In this document: piece by piece, positions 47,543-55,737 of the stretch
Layout: each line of letters opens with the position of its first letter
Position numbering within the stretch: the stretch's first letter is position 1
NCBI GenBank assembly: GCA_900318115.1
Contig: ONJJ01000013.1
Coordinates: 1 to 64,000 of the forward strand
Reading direction: 5' to 3'
Origin: an uncultured Prevotellaceae bacterium
GTDB taxonomy: Bacteria > Bacteroidota > Bacteroidia > Bacteroidales > Bacteroidaceae
Length of the DNA stretch: 64,000 nt
Notes under the pieces: model-generated
Told to the model about the DNA's origin: nothing
Seen by the model: only the letters and a program-made list of their open reading frames with translations
Databases searched by the model: none
Program-made: the position numbers and the translations under genes

Positions 47543-48121
47543 ATGGCAAATAAGCCCTTAGACACAACCTTGCTGGACCGAGCAATTGAATTTGCAGTCC
47601 ATGCCCACTCCGGAACCGAGCGCCGCGGCAAGGGTTTCCCCTACATAGTCCATCCACTGGAGGCCGTTGCCATCGTAGCAACGATGACCAACGACCCAGA
47701 ACTGCTGGCTGCTGCAGCCCTGCACGACACCGTGGAGGACACCGACGTCACCGCAGAACAGCTTCGTATCGAATTCGGCGAGCGCATCGCTTCCCTGGTA
47801 GTCACCGAGAGCGACGTTCCCGTCAGCGGCATGAGCCAGGAAGAAGGATGGTATGTCCGCAAGCAAGCCGCCATCGACCGCCTGACCAGCGCCCCTCACG
47901 ATGCCAAGATGGTGGCTTTGGGCGACAAGCTGTCGAACATGCGAGCCATCGCCAGAGACTATGCCCAGCAGGGCGATGAGCTTTGGAACCTCTTCCGAGT
48001 CAAGGAGCGCAAAGCCCACGAGTGGCACTACCGCGGCCTGGCCGCAGCGCTCAGCGAGCTCCACGACACGTTTGCCTTTCAGGAGTTTGAGCAACTTATC
48101 CATCAAGTGTTTGGACAATAG
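47543..48121 (+). CDS. HD-domain (p)ppGpp hydrolase-like protein
   Basis: A 192-residue protein with a RelA/SpoT-type HD hydrolase fold: GFPYIVHPLEAVAIV, then AALHDTVEDTDVTAEQL (metal-binding His-Asp and ED motif) and LGDKLSNMRAIARD. It lacks any synthetase domain. Small stand-alone hydrolases of this type can degrade (p)ppGpp. Its stop is immediately followed by the solute-binding protein gene, and a synthetase-only protein lies five genes on, completing a hydrolase/synthetase pair around a signalling module. Confidence 0.9.
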   Translation: MANKPLDTTLLDRAIEFAVHAHSGTERRGKGFPYIVHPLEAVAIVATMTNDPELLAAAALHDTVEDTDVTAEQLRIEFGERIASLVVTESDVPVSGMSQEEGWYVRKQAAIDRLTSAPHDAKMVALGDKLSNMRAIARDYAQQGDELWNLFRVKERKAHEWHYRGLAAALSELHDTFAFQEFEQLIHQVFGQ

Positions 48122-49093
48122 ATGACATTTATGAGACAAGCAGCGTATCTGTTTTTCCTCTTAGTGATGGTTGTTGCGGCACCTCTGGCAGCCGCATCAG
48201 ACGACACCATCGTGTTCACCCCCCAGTGGACAGCCCAGGCGCAGTTCACGGGCTACTATGTGGCCGAGGCAAAAGGCTTCTATCGCGAGGCAGGAGTGAA
48301 GGTGCGGATTGAGCACCCGTCGGCCACCCAACCCGCCATGAGCCGCCTGCGCGCCAACGAATGTCAGGCCACGACACTGCAACTCTGCCAGGCCCTGGAA
48401 ATTGTCGATGGGGGTATTCCGCTGGTGAATATCCTGCAGACCTCCATGAACAATGCCATGGTCATCGTCTCGGCCCGCGACAAGGACCCGCTGACCCAGA
48501 AGGGAGCGCGTGTCGGCATCTGGAGCGTAGGCTTCGGACAGCTGGCCATCTGCATGAGCAACAAGGACCACCTGGACTACCAGTGGGTGCGCTTTGCCCA
48601 GAACGTCAACCTGTTTGTCTCCGGCGCCCTCGATGCCACCTTAGCCATGAGCTACAACGAATACTACCAACTCCTGCAGGCAGGAATCCAGATGAGCGAC
48701 AAGAACGTCTATCGCTTCTGCGACCACGGCTACAACGTCCAGGAAGACGGCGTTTATATGACCCGTGCCTACTACAATCAACACCGTGAGCAGGCCCACC
48801 GCTTCGCCGAGGCCAGTCGCAAGGGTTGGGAGTGGGCAGCACAGCATCCCGAAGAAGCCCTGGACATCGTCATGCAGTACGTCAACAAAGGCCGCATTGC
48901 CACCAACCGTGTGCTCCAGCGACTGATGCTGACCGAGGTGCTCCGGCTGCAGGCAGACCGCGAGTCCGGCAAACGGGAGTTCCGGCTCCGGCCGGATATG
49001 GTCCGCCAAGCCAGCAGGATGATGCATGAGAACAAGATGCTCTCCCGCGAAGTAACCTACGAAGAACTCACCGAAAACGAGAGTCCCCAATAA
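48122..49093 (+). CDS. NMT1/THI5-like periplasmic solute-binding protein
   Basis: A 323-residue protein with a signal peptide (FFLLVMVVAAPLAAA). QWTAQAQFTGYYVAEAKGFY matches the NMT1/THI5-like substrate-binding family usually paired with ABC importers. No permease or ATPase gene is nearby. Its stop shares a base with the start of the sensor phosphatase gene, so it more likely presents a ligand to that protein's extracytoplasmic domain than serves transport (inference). Confidence 0.87.
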   Translation: MTFMRQAAYLFFLLVMVVAAPLAAASDDTIVFTPQWTAQAQFTGYYVAEAKGFYREAGVKVRIEHPSATQPAMSRLRANECQATTLQLCQALEIVDGGIPLVNILQTSMNNAMVIVSARDKDPLTQKGARVGIWSVGFGQLAICMSNKDHLDYQWVRFAQNVNLFVSGALDATLAMSYNEYYQLLQAGIQMSDKNVYRFCDHGYNVQEDGVYMTRAYYNQHREQAHRFAEASRKGWEWAAQHPEEALDIVMQYVNKGRIATNRVLQRLMLTEVLRLQADRESGKREFRLRPDMVRQASRMMHENKMLSREVTYEELTENESPQ

Positions 49094-51477
49094 TGGCACA
49101 ACGACATCACAATATGAATAAAATCTCCTCATACATCCGTCGCAAGCTCTCCGTCAAGGTCAGCCTGTGGGTAGTCATGTTTGCTGCCGTCATTTTCATC
49201 GCCGCCCTTGGTATCTTCTTTTATCAGGCGCGCGAGGCGGTGCGACAGGAAGCCATCAACCGCGCCACACAGATTCTGGACAAGACATCGCTGCGCGTGG
49301 AAGGCATACTGAATCGCGTAGAGGTCGCCACGGACATGACACAGTGGCTCGTGCAGCGACATCCCAACAATCCCGACTCGATGTTTGTCTATAGCCAGGG
49401 CATGCTGCTCAACAATCCGGACTTCTACAACTGCTCCATCGCCTTCGAGCCTTATTATTTCAAGGAGAAGGGGCGCTACTTCTCGGCCTACACCAAGTTC
49501 GACTTAGACTCCCTCCGGACCATTCAAGGCGGAAGCGACTACTACCAATACTTCTACATGGACTGGTACCTCATGCCCACCCTACTCGACCGCCCGTGCT
49601 GGACAGAGCCCTACATGGACTTCGACGTTTCCACCAACAGCTATGAAATGGTCACCAGTTACTGCCAAGCCATCAAGGACAATAAAGGGCGCAAGATCGG
49701 AGTCATCAACACCAGTCTCTCTCTGAACTGGCTCTCACAGACCATATCTGGCGTGAAGCCCTATCCCAACTCCTATAGTATCATGATTGGGCGCGGAGGC
49801 ACCTACTTCGTGCACCCGGACACCACCAAGATCACCCGCCAGACAATCTTCACACAGACACTGGAGCAGCCCGACACCGCCATGACCGCACTCGGTCATG
49901 CCATGCAACGAGGCGAACAAGGAATAAAGCGCATGAGCATCAACAACGAGGACTGCTACGTGTTCTACAAACCACTCGGAAAAACGGGATGCAGCATGGC
50001 CATCGTATGTCCCGAGGACGACATCTTCAGCGGCTTCGACCGCTTGCGCCGCGCCGTCATGAGCATGGTCATCATGGGACTGTTCCTCATGTTGTTCTTC
50101 TTCATTCGTATCATCACACGGGAACTCAGCCCCCTGCGCCGGCTGGCCCTCGAGGCCGAAACCATCGCCTCCGGACAGTTCGATGCTCAACTGCCAGAAC
50201 TTCACCGGACTGATGAAATCGGACAGCTCAGCAACTCCTTCGCGGATATGCAGCAGTCACTCGTCAGGTACATGGGGGAACTGCAAGACACCACCGCACA
50301 AAAAGCATCCATCGAGCGAGACCTGCACATCGCCAGCGGTATTCAGATGGGTATGTTGCCCAAGAACTTCCCCACATATCCCGACCGTGACGACGTACAA
50401 CTCTTCGCCTCCCTCGTTCCCGCCAAGGAGGTCGGAGGAGACCTCTTCGACTTCTATTTCCACAACGAGAAGCTCTTCTTCTGCATCGGCGACGTCTCGG
50501 GCAAGGGAGTGCCGGCATCACTCGTCATGGCCGTCACGCGTTCCATCTTCCGCACCGTGTCCGCGCGCGAGACGGAGCCCCACCGCATCATGACCACCAT
50601 GAACCAGGCCATGGCCGAGATGAATCAGACCAATATGTTTGTCACCCTCTTCGTCGGTGTGTTGGACCTCCCCACGGGACATCTCCTCTACTCCAACGCC
50701 GGGCACGATGCTCCGCTCCTCATCGCCGAGGGCGTAGAAACCCTGCCATGCGACTCCAACATCCCCGTAGGTGTGCTGCCGAGCTGGAGCTACACCCGCC
50801 AGGAAGCACAGATATCCACCGGCACGACCATCTTCCTCTTCACCGACGGACTCACCGAGGCTATGAACGCCGACAAGGAGCAGTTCCGCCAGGAGCGCGT
50901 CGATGCGGTGGCCGCGCAGGCACTGGAGCAACGCAGCTACGAACCGCGCCAACTCATCGCACAGATGACACAAGCCGTGCACCAATTCGTGGGCGATGCC
51001 GAGCAGAGCGATGACCTCACCATGATGGCCATACAATACATCAAGAAGCAGGACGACCCCGACATCCACAAAACCCTCGTACTTTCCAACGACATCCAAC
51101 AAGTGCCACGCCTCAACGACTTCGTGCAGGAAGTCTGCGCAGACGTACACACCCCTGCCCCACTGGCCATGCAACTGCAGCTCGCCGTGGAGGAAGCCGT
51201 GGTCAATGTGATTAACTACGCCTACCCACCCGACACCACGGGTGACGTGAACATCGAGACCATCGCCTCCGACACGCAGATTCAGTTCATCATCAGCGAC
51301 TCCGGCACGCCGTTCGACCCCACCCTCCAACCCGATGCCGACACGTCCCTCTCTGCCCAGCAGCGACCCATCGGTGGACTCGGCATTTTCCTCGTCCGGC
51401 AAATCATGGACACCGTCGCATACCGCCACGACGGAACACATAACATCCTCACCCTGACAAAAACACTGAAATCCTAG
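49093..51477 (+). CDS. Membrane sensor SpoIIE-type phosphatase fused to an anti-sigma-type ATPase
   Basis: A 794-residue protein with TM1 (about 25-46), a periplasmic Cache-like sensor (about 47-315), TM2 (about 321-342) and a HAMP linker (about 343-395). A PP2C/SpoIIE domain follows (about 420-650, with KEVGGDLFDFYF and FCIGDVSGKGVPASL), then a C-terminal HATPase (about 665-790, with LAVEEAVVNVINYAYPP and GGLGIFLVRQIMD). Both arms of a partner-switching system, phosphatase and kinase, are in one chain, and the STAS substrate is the next gene. ATG at 49114 (MNKISSYIRRKL) is an alternative start. Confidence 0.92.
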   Translation: MAQRHHNMNKISSYIRRKLSVKVSLWVVMFAAVIFIAALGIFFYQAREAVRQEAINRATQILDKTSLRVEGILNRVEVATDMTQWLVQRHPNNPDSMFVYSQGMLLNNPDFYNCSIAFEPYYFKEKGRYFSAYTKFDLDSLRTIQGGSDYYQYFYMDWYLMPTLLDRPCWTEPYMDFDVSTNSYEMVTSYCQAIKDNKGRKIGVINTSLSLNWLSQTISGVKPYPNSYSIMIGRGGTYFVHPDTTKITRQTIFTQTLEQPDTAMTALGHAMQRGEQGIKRMSINNEDCYVFYKPLGKTGCSMAIVCPEDDIFSGFDRLRRAVMSMVIMGLFLMLFFFIRIITRELSPLRRLALEAETIASGQFDAQLPELHRTDEIGQLSNSFADMQQSLVRYMGELQDTTAQKASIERDLHIASGIQMGMLPKNFPTYPDRDDVQLFASLVPAKEVGGDLFDFYFHNEKLFFCIGDVSGKGVPASLVMAVTRSIFRTVSARETEPHRIMTTMNQAMAEMNQTNMFVTLFVGVLDLPTGHLLYSNAGHDAPLLIAEGVETLPCDSNIPVGVLPSWSYTRQEAQISTGTTIFLFTDGLTEAMNADKEQFRQERVDAVAAQALEQRSYEPRQLIAQMTQAVHQFVGDAEQSDDLTMMAIQYIKKQDDPDIHKTLVLSNDIQQVPRLNDFVQEVCADVHTPAPLAMQLQLAVEEAVVNVINYAYPPDTTGDVNIETIASDTQIQFIISDSGTPFDPTLQPDADTSLSAQQRPIGGLGIFLVRQIMDTVAYRHDGTHNILTLTKTLKS

Positions 51478-51519
51478 ACATCCAGTATTTTATAAATCAT
51501 TAAACACAAAGATATCACT

Positions 51520-51822
51520 ATGCAAACAACCATCCAAGAACAAGAAGGCAACATCATCGCCATCCTCGAAGGCAGCCTCGACACCGCTGCTGTGCCCGAA
51601 ACAGAGACCGCTATGAGTCCCCTACTCGAAGCCACCGACAAGGACGTCATCATCGACTGCACGGACCTCAAGTACATCTGCTCCGGAGGACTGCGTATCT
51701 TCCTCGGGGTACTCAAGAGCACTCAGGAAAAAGGCCACCAAGTCTTCATCAAAGGGATATCCAACGATGTGCGAGCCGTCTTTGCCATGACCGGATTCAT
51801 CAACCTCTTCAAATTCAAGTAA
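51520..51822 (+). CDS. STAS-domain anti-sigma-factor antagonist
   Basis: A 100-residue single STAS domain. IIDCTDLKYICSGGLRIFLG is the segment carrying the phosphorylatable serine; the following residue is Gly rather than the usual Ser/Thr/Ala. It lies 42 nt after the SpoIIE-type protein, which should dephosphorylate it, with the fused HATPase as the probable kinase. The final target, an anti-sigma factor or another partner, is not encoded here. Confidence 0.93.
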   Translation: MQTTIQEQEGNIIAILEGSLDTAAVPETETAMSPLLEATDKDVIIDCTDLKYICSGGLRIFLGVLKSTQEKGHQVFIKGISNDVRAVFAMTGFINLFKFK

Positions 51823-51834
51823 CCCCCCTTACAC

Positions 51835-52905
51835 ATGGCCGCTTACACCCACCTCGATGCCCATGCCCAGGAACTCCTGCAGGACTACCGCCAGCTCAGG
51901 CCTGCCCTCGAAAAGCTCGCCCAGGAAGCCTACGAGATACTCCGTCAGGCACTATCCCAGCAGGGCATCTACGTCACAGCCATCGAGTACAGAGTCAAGG
52001 CCGAGGCCTCGCTCGCAGGGAAACTTGAGTTGAAAGGAGCCAAGTACAAGACCATACGCAACATCACCGATCTCGTAGGCATCCGGGTCATCACATCTTA
52101 TTCCGACGACGTCGACAAGGTCGCTGCCATCGCCAAACGCATCTTCGACGTAGATTGGCAACAGAGTGTCGACAAGCGCAAGCTGCATGAACTCAACTCC
52201 TTCGGCTACAACTCGCTGCACTATATCTGCCGGATGCCGTCCGGGGACATCCCCTTCGAGCTGCAGATGCGGACCGCGCTCCAGCACGTGTGGTCCACAC
52301 TCGTACACGACACCGGCTACAAGTCCGACGTCAAGATTCCCCAAGAGTACATCCGCCAGTTCAGCCGGTTGGCAGGGATGATGGAACTCCTGGACGACGA
52401 GTTCAGCCGGCTCCGACTCGTACTCGCCGACTACCGGCGCCACATCCAGTCCCTCGTCAAGAGCGGACAGCTCGACGAGGTGCCCCTCTCGGCAGATGCC
52501 TTCCGGAATTTCCTCCAGCTACAACCCTTCGACCGCCTGAACAAACGAATCGCTGCTGTCAACCAGGCCGAGATCTATCCCGTATCACTCATGCCCTTCC
52601 TCAGAGTGCTCCAGTCCTTTGGACTGGAAACCATCGGCGACGTCCAGCACTTCATCGAAGAGAACACCGAGGACGCCTATCAGCTCGCCGTATCACAACT
52701 GGCCATCACCGACCTCGACATTCTGTCCGCCAGCACAGCTCTCCAGAACCTATGCCTCGTATATGCACTCAAGCAAGGCCGGGGACGCGAGGGGATAAAG
52801 GCCATCTACGATGCCATCAACGGCGAAGATCCGGCCAACGCCATGCTGGCCGACATGGTCTTCGAGCAAGCGTCGACACTACCATTCATGAACGCCAAGG
52901 AATAG
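51835..52905 (+). CDS. RelA/SpoT-type (p)ppGpp synthetase-domain protein
   Basis: A 356-residue protein. The N-terminal half has the synthetase fold: YRVKAEASLAGKLELKG, DLVGIRVITSYSDDV, HELNSFGYNSLHYI and FELQMRTALQHVWSTLVHD. There is no HD domain; the C-terminal half is helical and unassigned. It starts 12 nt after the STAS gene. Together with the upstream HD protein it suggests that alarmone level is an output or input of the partner-switch cassette. Confidence 0.9.
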   Translation: MAAYTHLDAHAQELLQDYRQLRPALEKLAQEAYEILRQALSQQGIYVTAIEYRVKAEASLAGKLELKGAKYKTIRNITDLVGIRVITSYSDDVDKVAAIAKRIFDVDWQQSVDKRKLHELNSFGYNSLHYICRMPSGDIPFELQMRTALQHVWSTLVHDTGYKSDVKIPQEYIRQFSRLAGMMELLDDEFSRLRLVLADYRRHIQSLVKSGQLDEVPLSADAFRNFLQLQPFDRLNKRIAAVNQAEIYPVSLMPFLRVLQSFGLETIGDVQHFIEENTEDAYQLAVSQLAITDLDILSASTALQNLCLVYALKQGRGREGIKAIYDAINGEDPANAMLADMVFEQASTLPFMNAKE

Positions 52906-52987
52906 ATTCACAATAAAAAAGCACATAAATAATAAAATCCGCGCGCACGGCAAGCCCTTGCGCTGGGAACCAAACAAGCAACAAGCA

Positions 52988-54079
52988 ATGAGAAAATTGA
53001 TGAAACTCTGGATGCTGACCGCCATCCTGACACTTTGCGGCCCCATGATGTTCACGTCATGCTCCAAGGACGATGACATCGCAGTGACTCCTGCCAAGAA
53101 GGAATACTTCACACTCTGGAACAACTGCGAAGCACTGACCGCCCTCAAGAACTATGTGGAAGACGTCACCAATCCTACCTCCAAGAACTTTATCAAGGAA
53201 GAGGACCGCATCGCCACCTTCGACATGGATGGTACCTTTGTCGGAGAACTGTACCCCACCTACTTTGAATATAACCTACTGGAATACCGCGTACTGGACG
53301 ACGCTACGTACAAAGACCTGGCTCCGGCTGATGTCAAGGAGACGGCTCAAGAGATTCGCGACTTCGTCCGAGAGGGCAAAGCGCTGCCTTCGCACTTCGA
53401 CATGAAGCACGCCAAGGCAGCCGCCAAGGCCTATGCAGGGATGACGCTGGCTGAGTTCGACTCCTACGTCAAGTCCTATGCTTCCAAGCAGGCCAACGGC
53501 TTCCGCGGCATGACCTATGGCCAGAGTTTCTACAAGCCTATGCTTCAGGTCTTTGACTATCTGAAGGACCACGGCTTCACCTACTACGTCGTTTCCGGCT
53601 CCGACCGGTTCATCTGCCGCACACTGGTCAATGAAATCGGCATTCAACCCAACCGCGTAATTGGTATGGACGTGAAACTTCGCTCATCCAGCCAAGGCAC
53701 CGAGGCTGGCGTGAACTACACCATGGGTAAGGAAGAGGATCTTGTCCGCACCGATGAACTCATCATCAAAAACCTGAAGACCAACAAGGTGCTTCAGATC
53801 AGCCAGGAAATCGGCAAGGTACCCGTCCTCTCATTCGGCAATAGCGGCGGCGACTGCGCCATGCATAACTTTTGTCTGAGTAATCCGACCTACAAGACGG
53901 CCGCCTTCATGCTTATTGCCGACGACGATGCACGCGACCACGCCAACCGCGAGAAAGCACTCAACCTAGGCAAGCAATGGCGTGAGGCTGGTTACCACGT
54001 CATCTCCATGCGCGATGATTTCAAAACCATCTATGGCGATGGCGTCGAAAAGGTTGACTTCACCTTCCCCTCGGAATAA
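52988..54079 (+). CDS. HAD-superfamily phosphatase lipoprotein
   Basis: The start at 52988 (MRKLMKLWMLTAIL) is preferred over 52958 because it gives a clean lipoprotein signal ending in FTSCSK. FDMDGTFVGELYP is HAD motif I, VVSGSDRFICR motif II, and FGNSGGDCAM the terminal acidic motif. An envelope-anchored phosphohydrolase acting on a small phosphorylated compound is likely; the substrate is unknown. It starts a run of three exported hydrolases. Confidence 0.88.
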   Translation: MRKLMKLWMLTAILTLCGPMMFTSCSKDDDIAVTPAKKEYFTLWNNCEALTALKNYVEDVTNPTSKNFIKEEDRIATFDMDGTFVGELYPTYFEYNLLEYRVLDDATYKDLAPADVKETAQEIRDFVREGKALPSHFDMKHAKAAAKAYAGMTLAEFDSYVKSYASKQANGFRGMTYGQSFYKPMLQVFDYLKDHGFTYYVVSGSDRFICRTLVNEIGIQPNRVIGMDVKLRSSSQGTEAGVNYTMGKEEDLVRTDELIIKNLKTNKVLQISQEIGKVPVLSFGNSGGDCAMHNFCLSNPTYKTAAFMLIADDDARDHANREKALNLGKQWREAGYHVISMRDDFKTIYGDGVEKVDFTFPSE

Positions 54080-54118
54080 AAGTCAAATAGGACACACCAA
54101 AATAATGAACCAAGAGTC

Positions 54119-54907
54119 ATGAAAGAAATCAGACATCGAATCCTGGCAGCCATCATCACCCTCTGCGGAGCTTTTGTCCTGACCAGTTGCCACTGCAGTG
54201 AGGATAAAGCCGCCCTCCATCCTGAAGAGGACTGCAGCCAGTTCGTGAACATCACCGACGTCGTGCCCGACGTCATCCTCGAAATCCGATACTACGGCAC
54301 CTATAACTTCGTAGGCACCCGCATCGACGGCTACGAACAACCCACGGCACTCCTCACCCGCCAGGCGGCCGAAGCACTGAAGGCTGTCAGCGACGACGTC
54401 AAGGCACAGGGCTATCGGCTGAAGATTTATGATGCCTACCGTCCCCAGAAGGGTGTTGATCACTTCGTGCGGTGGGCTGCAGACTTGCAGGCCACGGAGA
54501 TGAAACCTTACTTCTACCCCGACCTGGACAAAAGCTTGCTCTTCGAGCAAGAGTACATCTATGAGAAAAGCGGGCACACACGCGGAAGCACGGTGGACCT
54601 CACACTCTTCGACATGCAGACGGAGAAGGAACTCGACATGGGCGGAACCTTCGACTGGTTCGGACCGGAGAGTCACCCCGACTTCTGCGGCAATCCCGAA
54701 ACGGGCGAGTACACCGGAGACAACAGCAAGTCGCCAACCGGACGCAGCATCACCCCCGAGCAATTCCAGCATCGCATGATCCTGCGCCGTGCCATGACGG
54801 CTCATGGCTTCAAGCCCTTAGACTCTGAGTGGTGGCACTTCACCCTGAAGAAAGAACCCTTCCCCGACACCTATTTCACCTTCCCTGTCAAACAGCTGAA
54901 CAGATAA
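54119..54907 (+). CDS. VanX-like D-Ala-D-Ala dipeptidase, exported
   Basis: A 262-residue protein with a lipoprotein-like N-terminus (FVLTSCHCSED). YEKSGHTRGSTVDLTLFD holds the zinc-binding His and Asp of the VanX/DdpX family, and EWWHFTL the catalytic Glu and final His. Such enzymes cleave D-Ala-D-Ala dipeptides. Outside resistance operons they serve peptidoglycan turnover or nutrition, and no vanHA genes are present here. It lies 39 nt after the HAD gene. Confidence 0.9.
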   Translation: MKEIRHRILAAIITLCGAFVLTSCHCSEDKAALHPEEDCSQFVNITDVVPDVILEIRYYGTYNFVGTRIDGYEQPTALLTRQAAEALKAVSDDVKAQGYRLKIYDAYRPQKGVDHFVRWAADLQATEMKPYFYPDLDKSLLFEQEYIYEKSGHTRGSTVDLTLFDMQTEKELDMGGTFDWFGPESHPDFCGNPETGEYTGDNSKSPTGRSITPEQFQHRMILRRAMTAHGFKPLDSEWWHFTLKKEPFPDTYFTFPVKQLNR

Positions 54908-54939
54908 GTGCAGCACTGCCCCCGAAAAACGACTGAGCT

Positions 54940-55731
54940 ATGAAACGCTACCTACTGACATGGGTCTTGGTTGCAATCGCATGCACCATGACTTGGGCTC
55001 AAGCTCCGCAGACACGCCCCCTGACAGTGCGCACTCAGACCATCGCCCATCGCGGCGACTGGAAACCCGAGGGTTCGGCACAGAACTCCAGGACCTCGCT
55101 GCAGCGGGCACTGGACCTCAGAATCTTCGGCTCAGAAATCGACATCTGGCTGACTACAGACGGACGAATCATGGTGGACCATGACGGGAAGCGCAAGGGA
55201 ATCAGCCTGCAGGACACGTGCTTCAAGGCCTGCAAGCGACTGACGCTGACCAATGGTGAAAAGATGCCACAATTGAAAGACCTGCTGCGCATCCTCAAGC
55301 GGAGCCAGAGTCCAACAAAGCTCGTCGTGGAAGTGAAGCCACACCGCGACCCGCAGCGCAGCCGCGACTGTGCCACGGCTGCCGTAAAAGCCATTCGCAA
55401 GCGGGGGCTTCAGAATCGGGTCATGTACATCTCGTTCTCCATCGAAGCGTGTGAGACCATTCATGCCCTGGAACCACAAGCAAATGTGGCATACCTCAGC
55501 GGCGACCGCACACCGGCGGAACTGCATGCCATGGGACTTACGGGGCTGGACTATCACATCAATGTCTTCCGCAAGCACCCCGAATGGGTGGCCGAGGCTC
55601 ATGCACTCGGGATGAACGTGAACGTCTGGACCGTGGACAAGCCCGAAGAAATACAAGAGATGCGCGAGCTCGGCGTGGACTATATCACCACGAACGAACC
55701 CGCGCAATGCGAAGCTATGTTGTCGCGCTAA
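54940..55731 (+). CDS. Exported glycerophosphodiester phosphodiesterase
   Basis: A 263-residue GDPD with a signal peptide ending near MTWAQA. AHRGDWKPEGSAQNS, GSEIDIWLTTDGRIMVDHD and VEVKPH are the metal-binding and catalytic segments. It hydrolyses glycerophosphodiesters to glycerol-3-phosphate plus an alcohol. It ends 6 nt before the convergent esterase gene, with no obvious terminator between them. Confidence 0.92.
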   Translation: MKRYLLTWVLVAIACTMTWAQAPQTRPLTVRTQTIAHRGDWKPEGSAQNSRTSLQRALDLRIFGSEIDIWLTTDGRIMVDHDGKRKGISLQDTCFKACKRLTLTNGEKMPQLKDLLRILKRSQSPTKLVVEVKPHRDPQRSRDCATAAVKAIRKRGLQNRVMYISFSIEACETIHALEPQANVAYLSGDRTPAELHAMGLTGLDYHINVFRKHPEWVAEAHALGMNVNVWTVDKPEEIQEMRELGVDYITTNEPAQCEAMLSR

Positions 55732-55737
55732 GACGAA

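Noticed and set aside
54119-54907. Vancomycin-resistance gene
   Set aside because: The VanX-like motifs are real, but no vanH, vanA/B ligase or vanRS genes are nearby and the protein is exported, so a role in peptidoglycan or peptide turnover is more likely.
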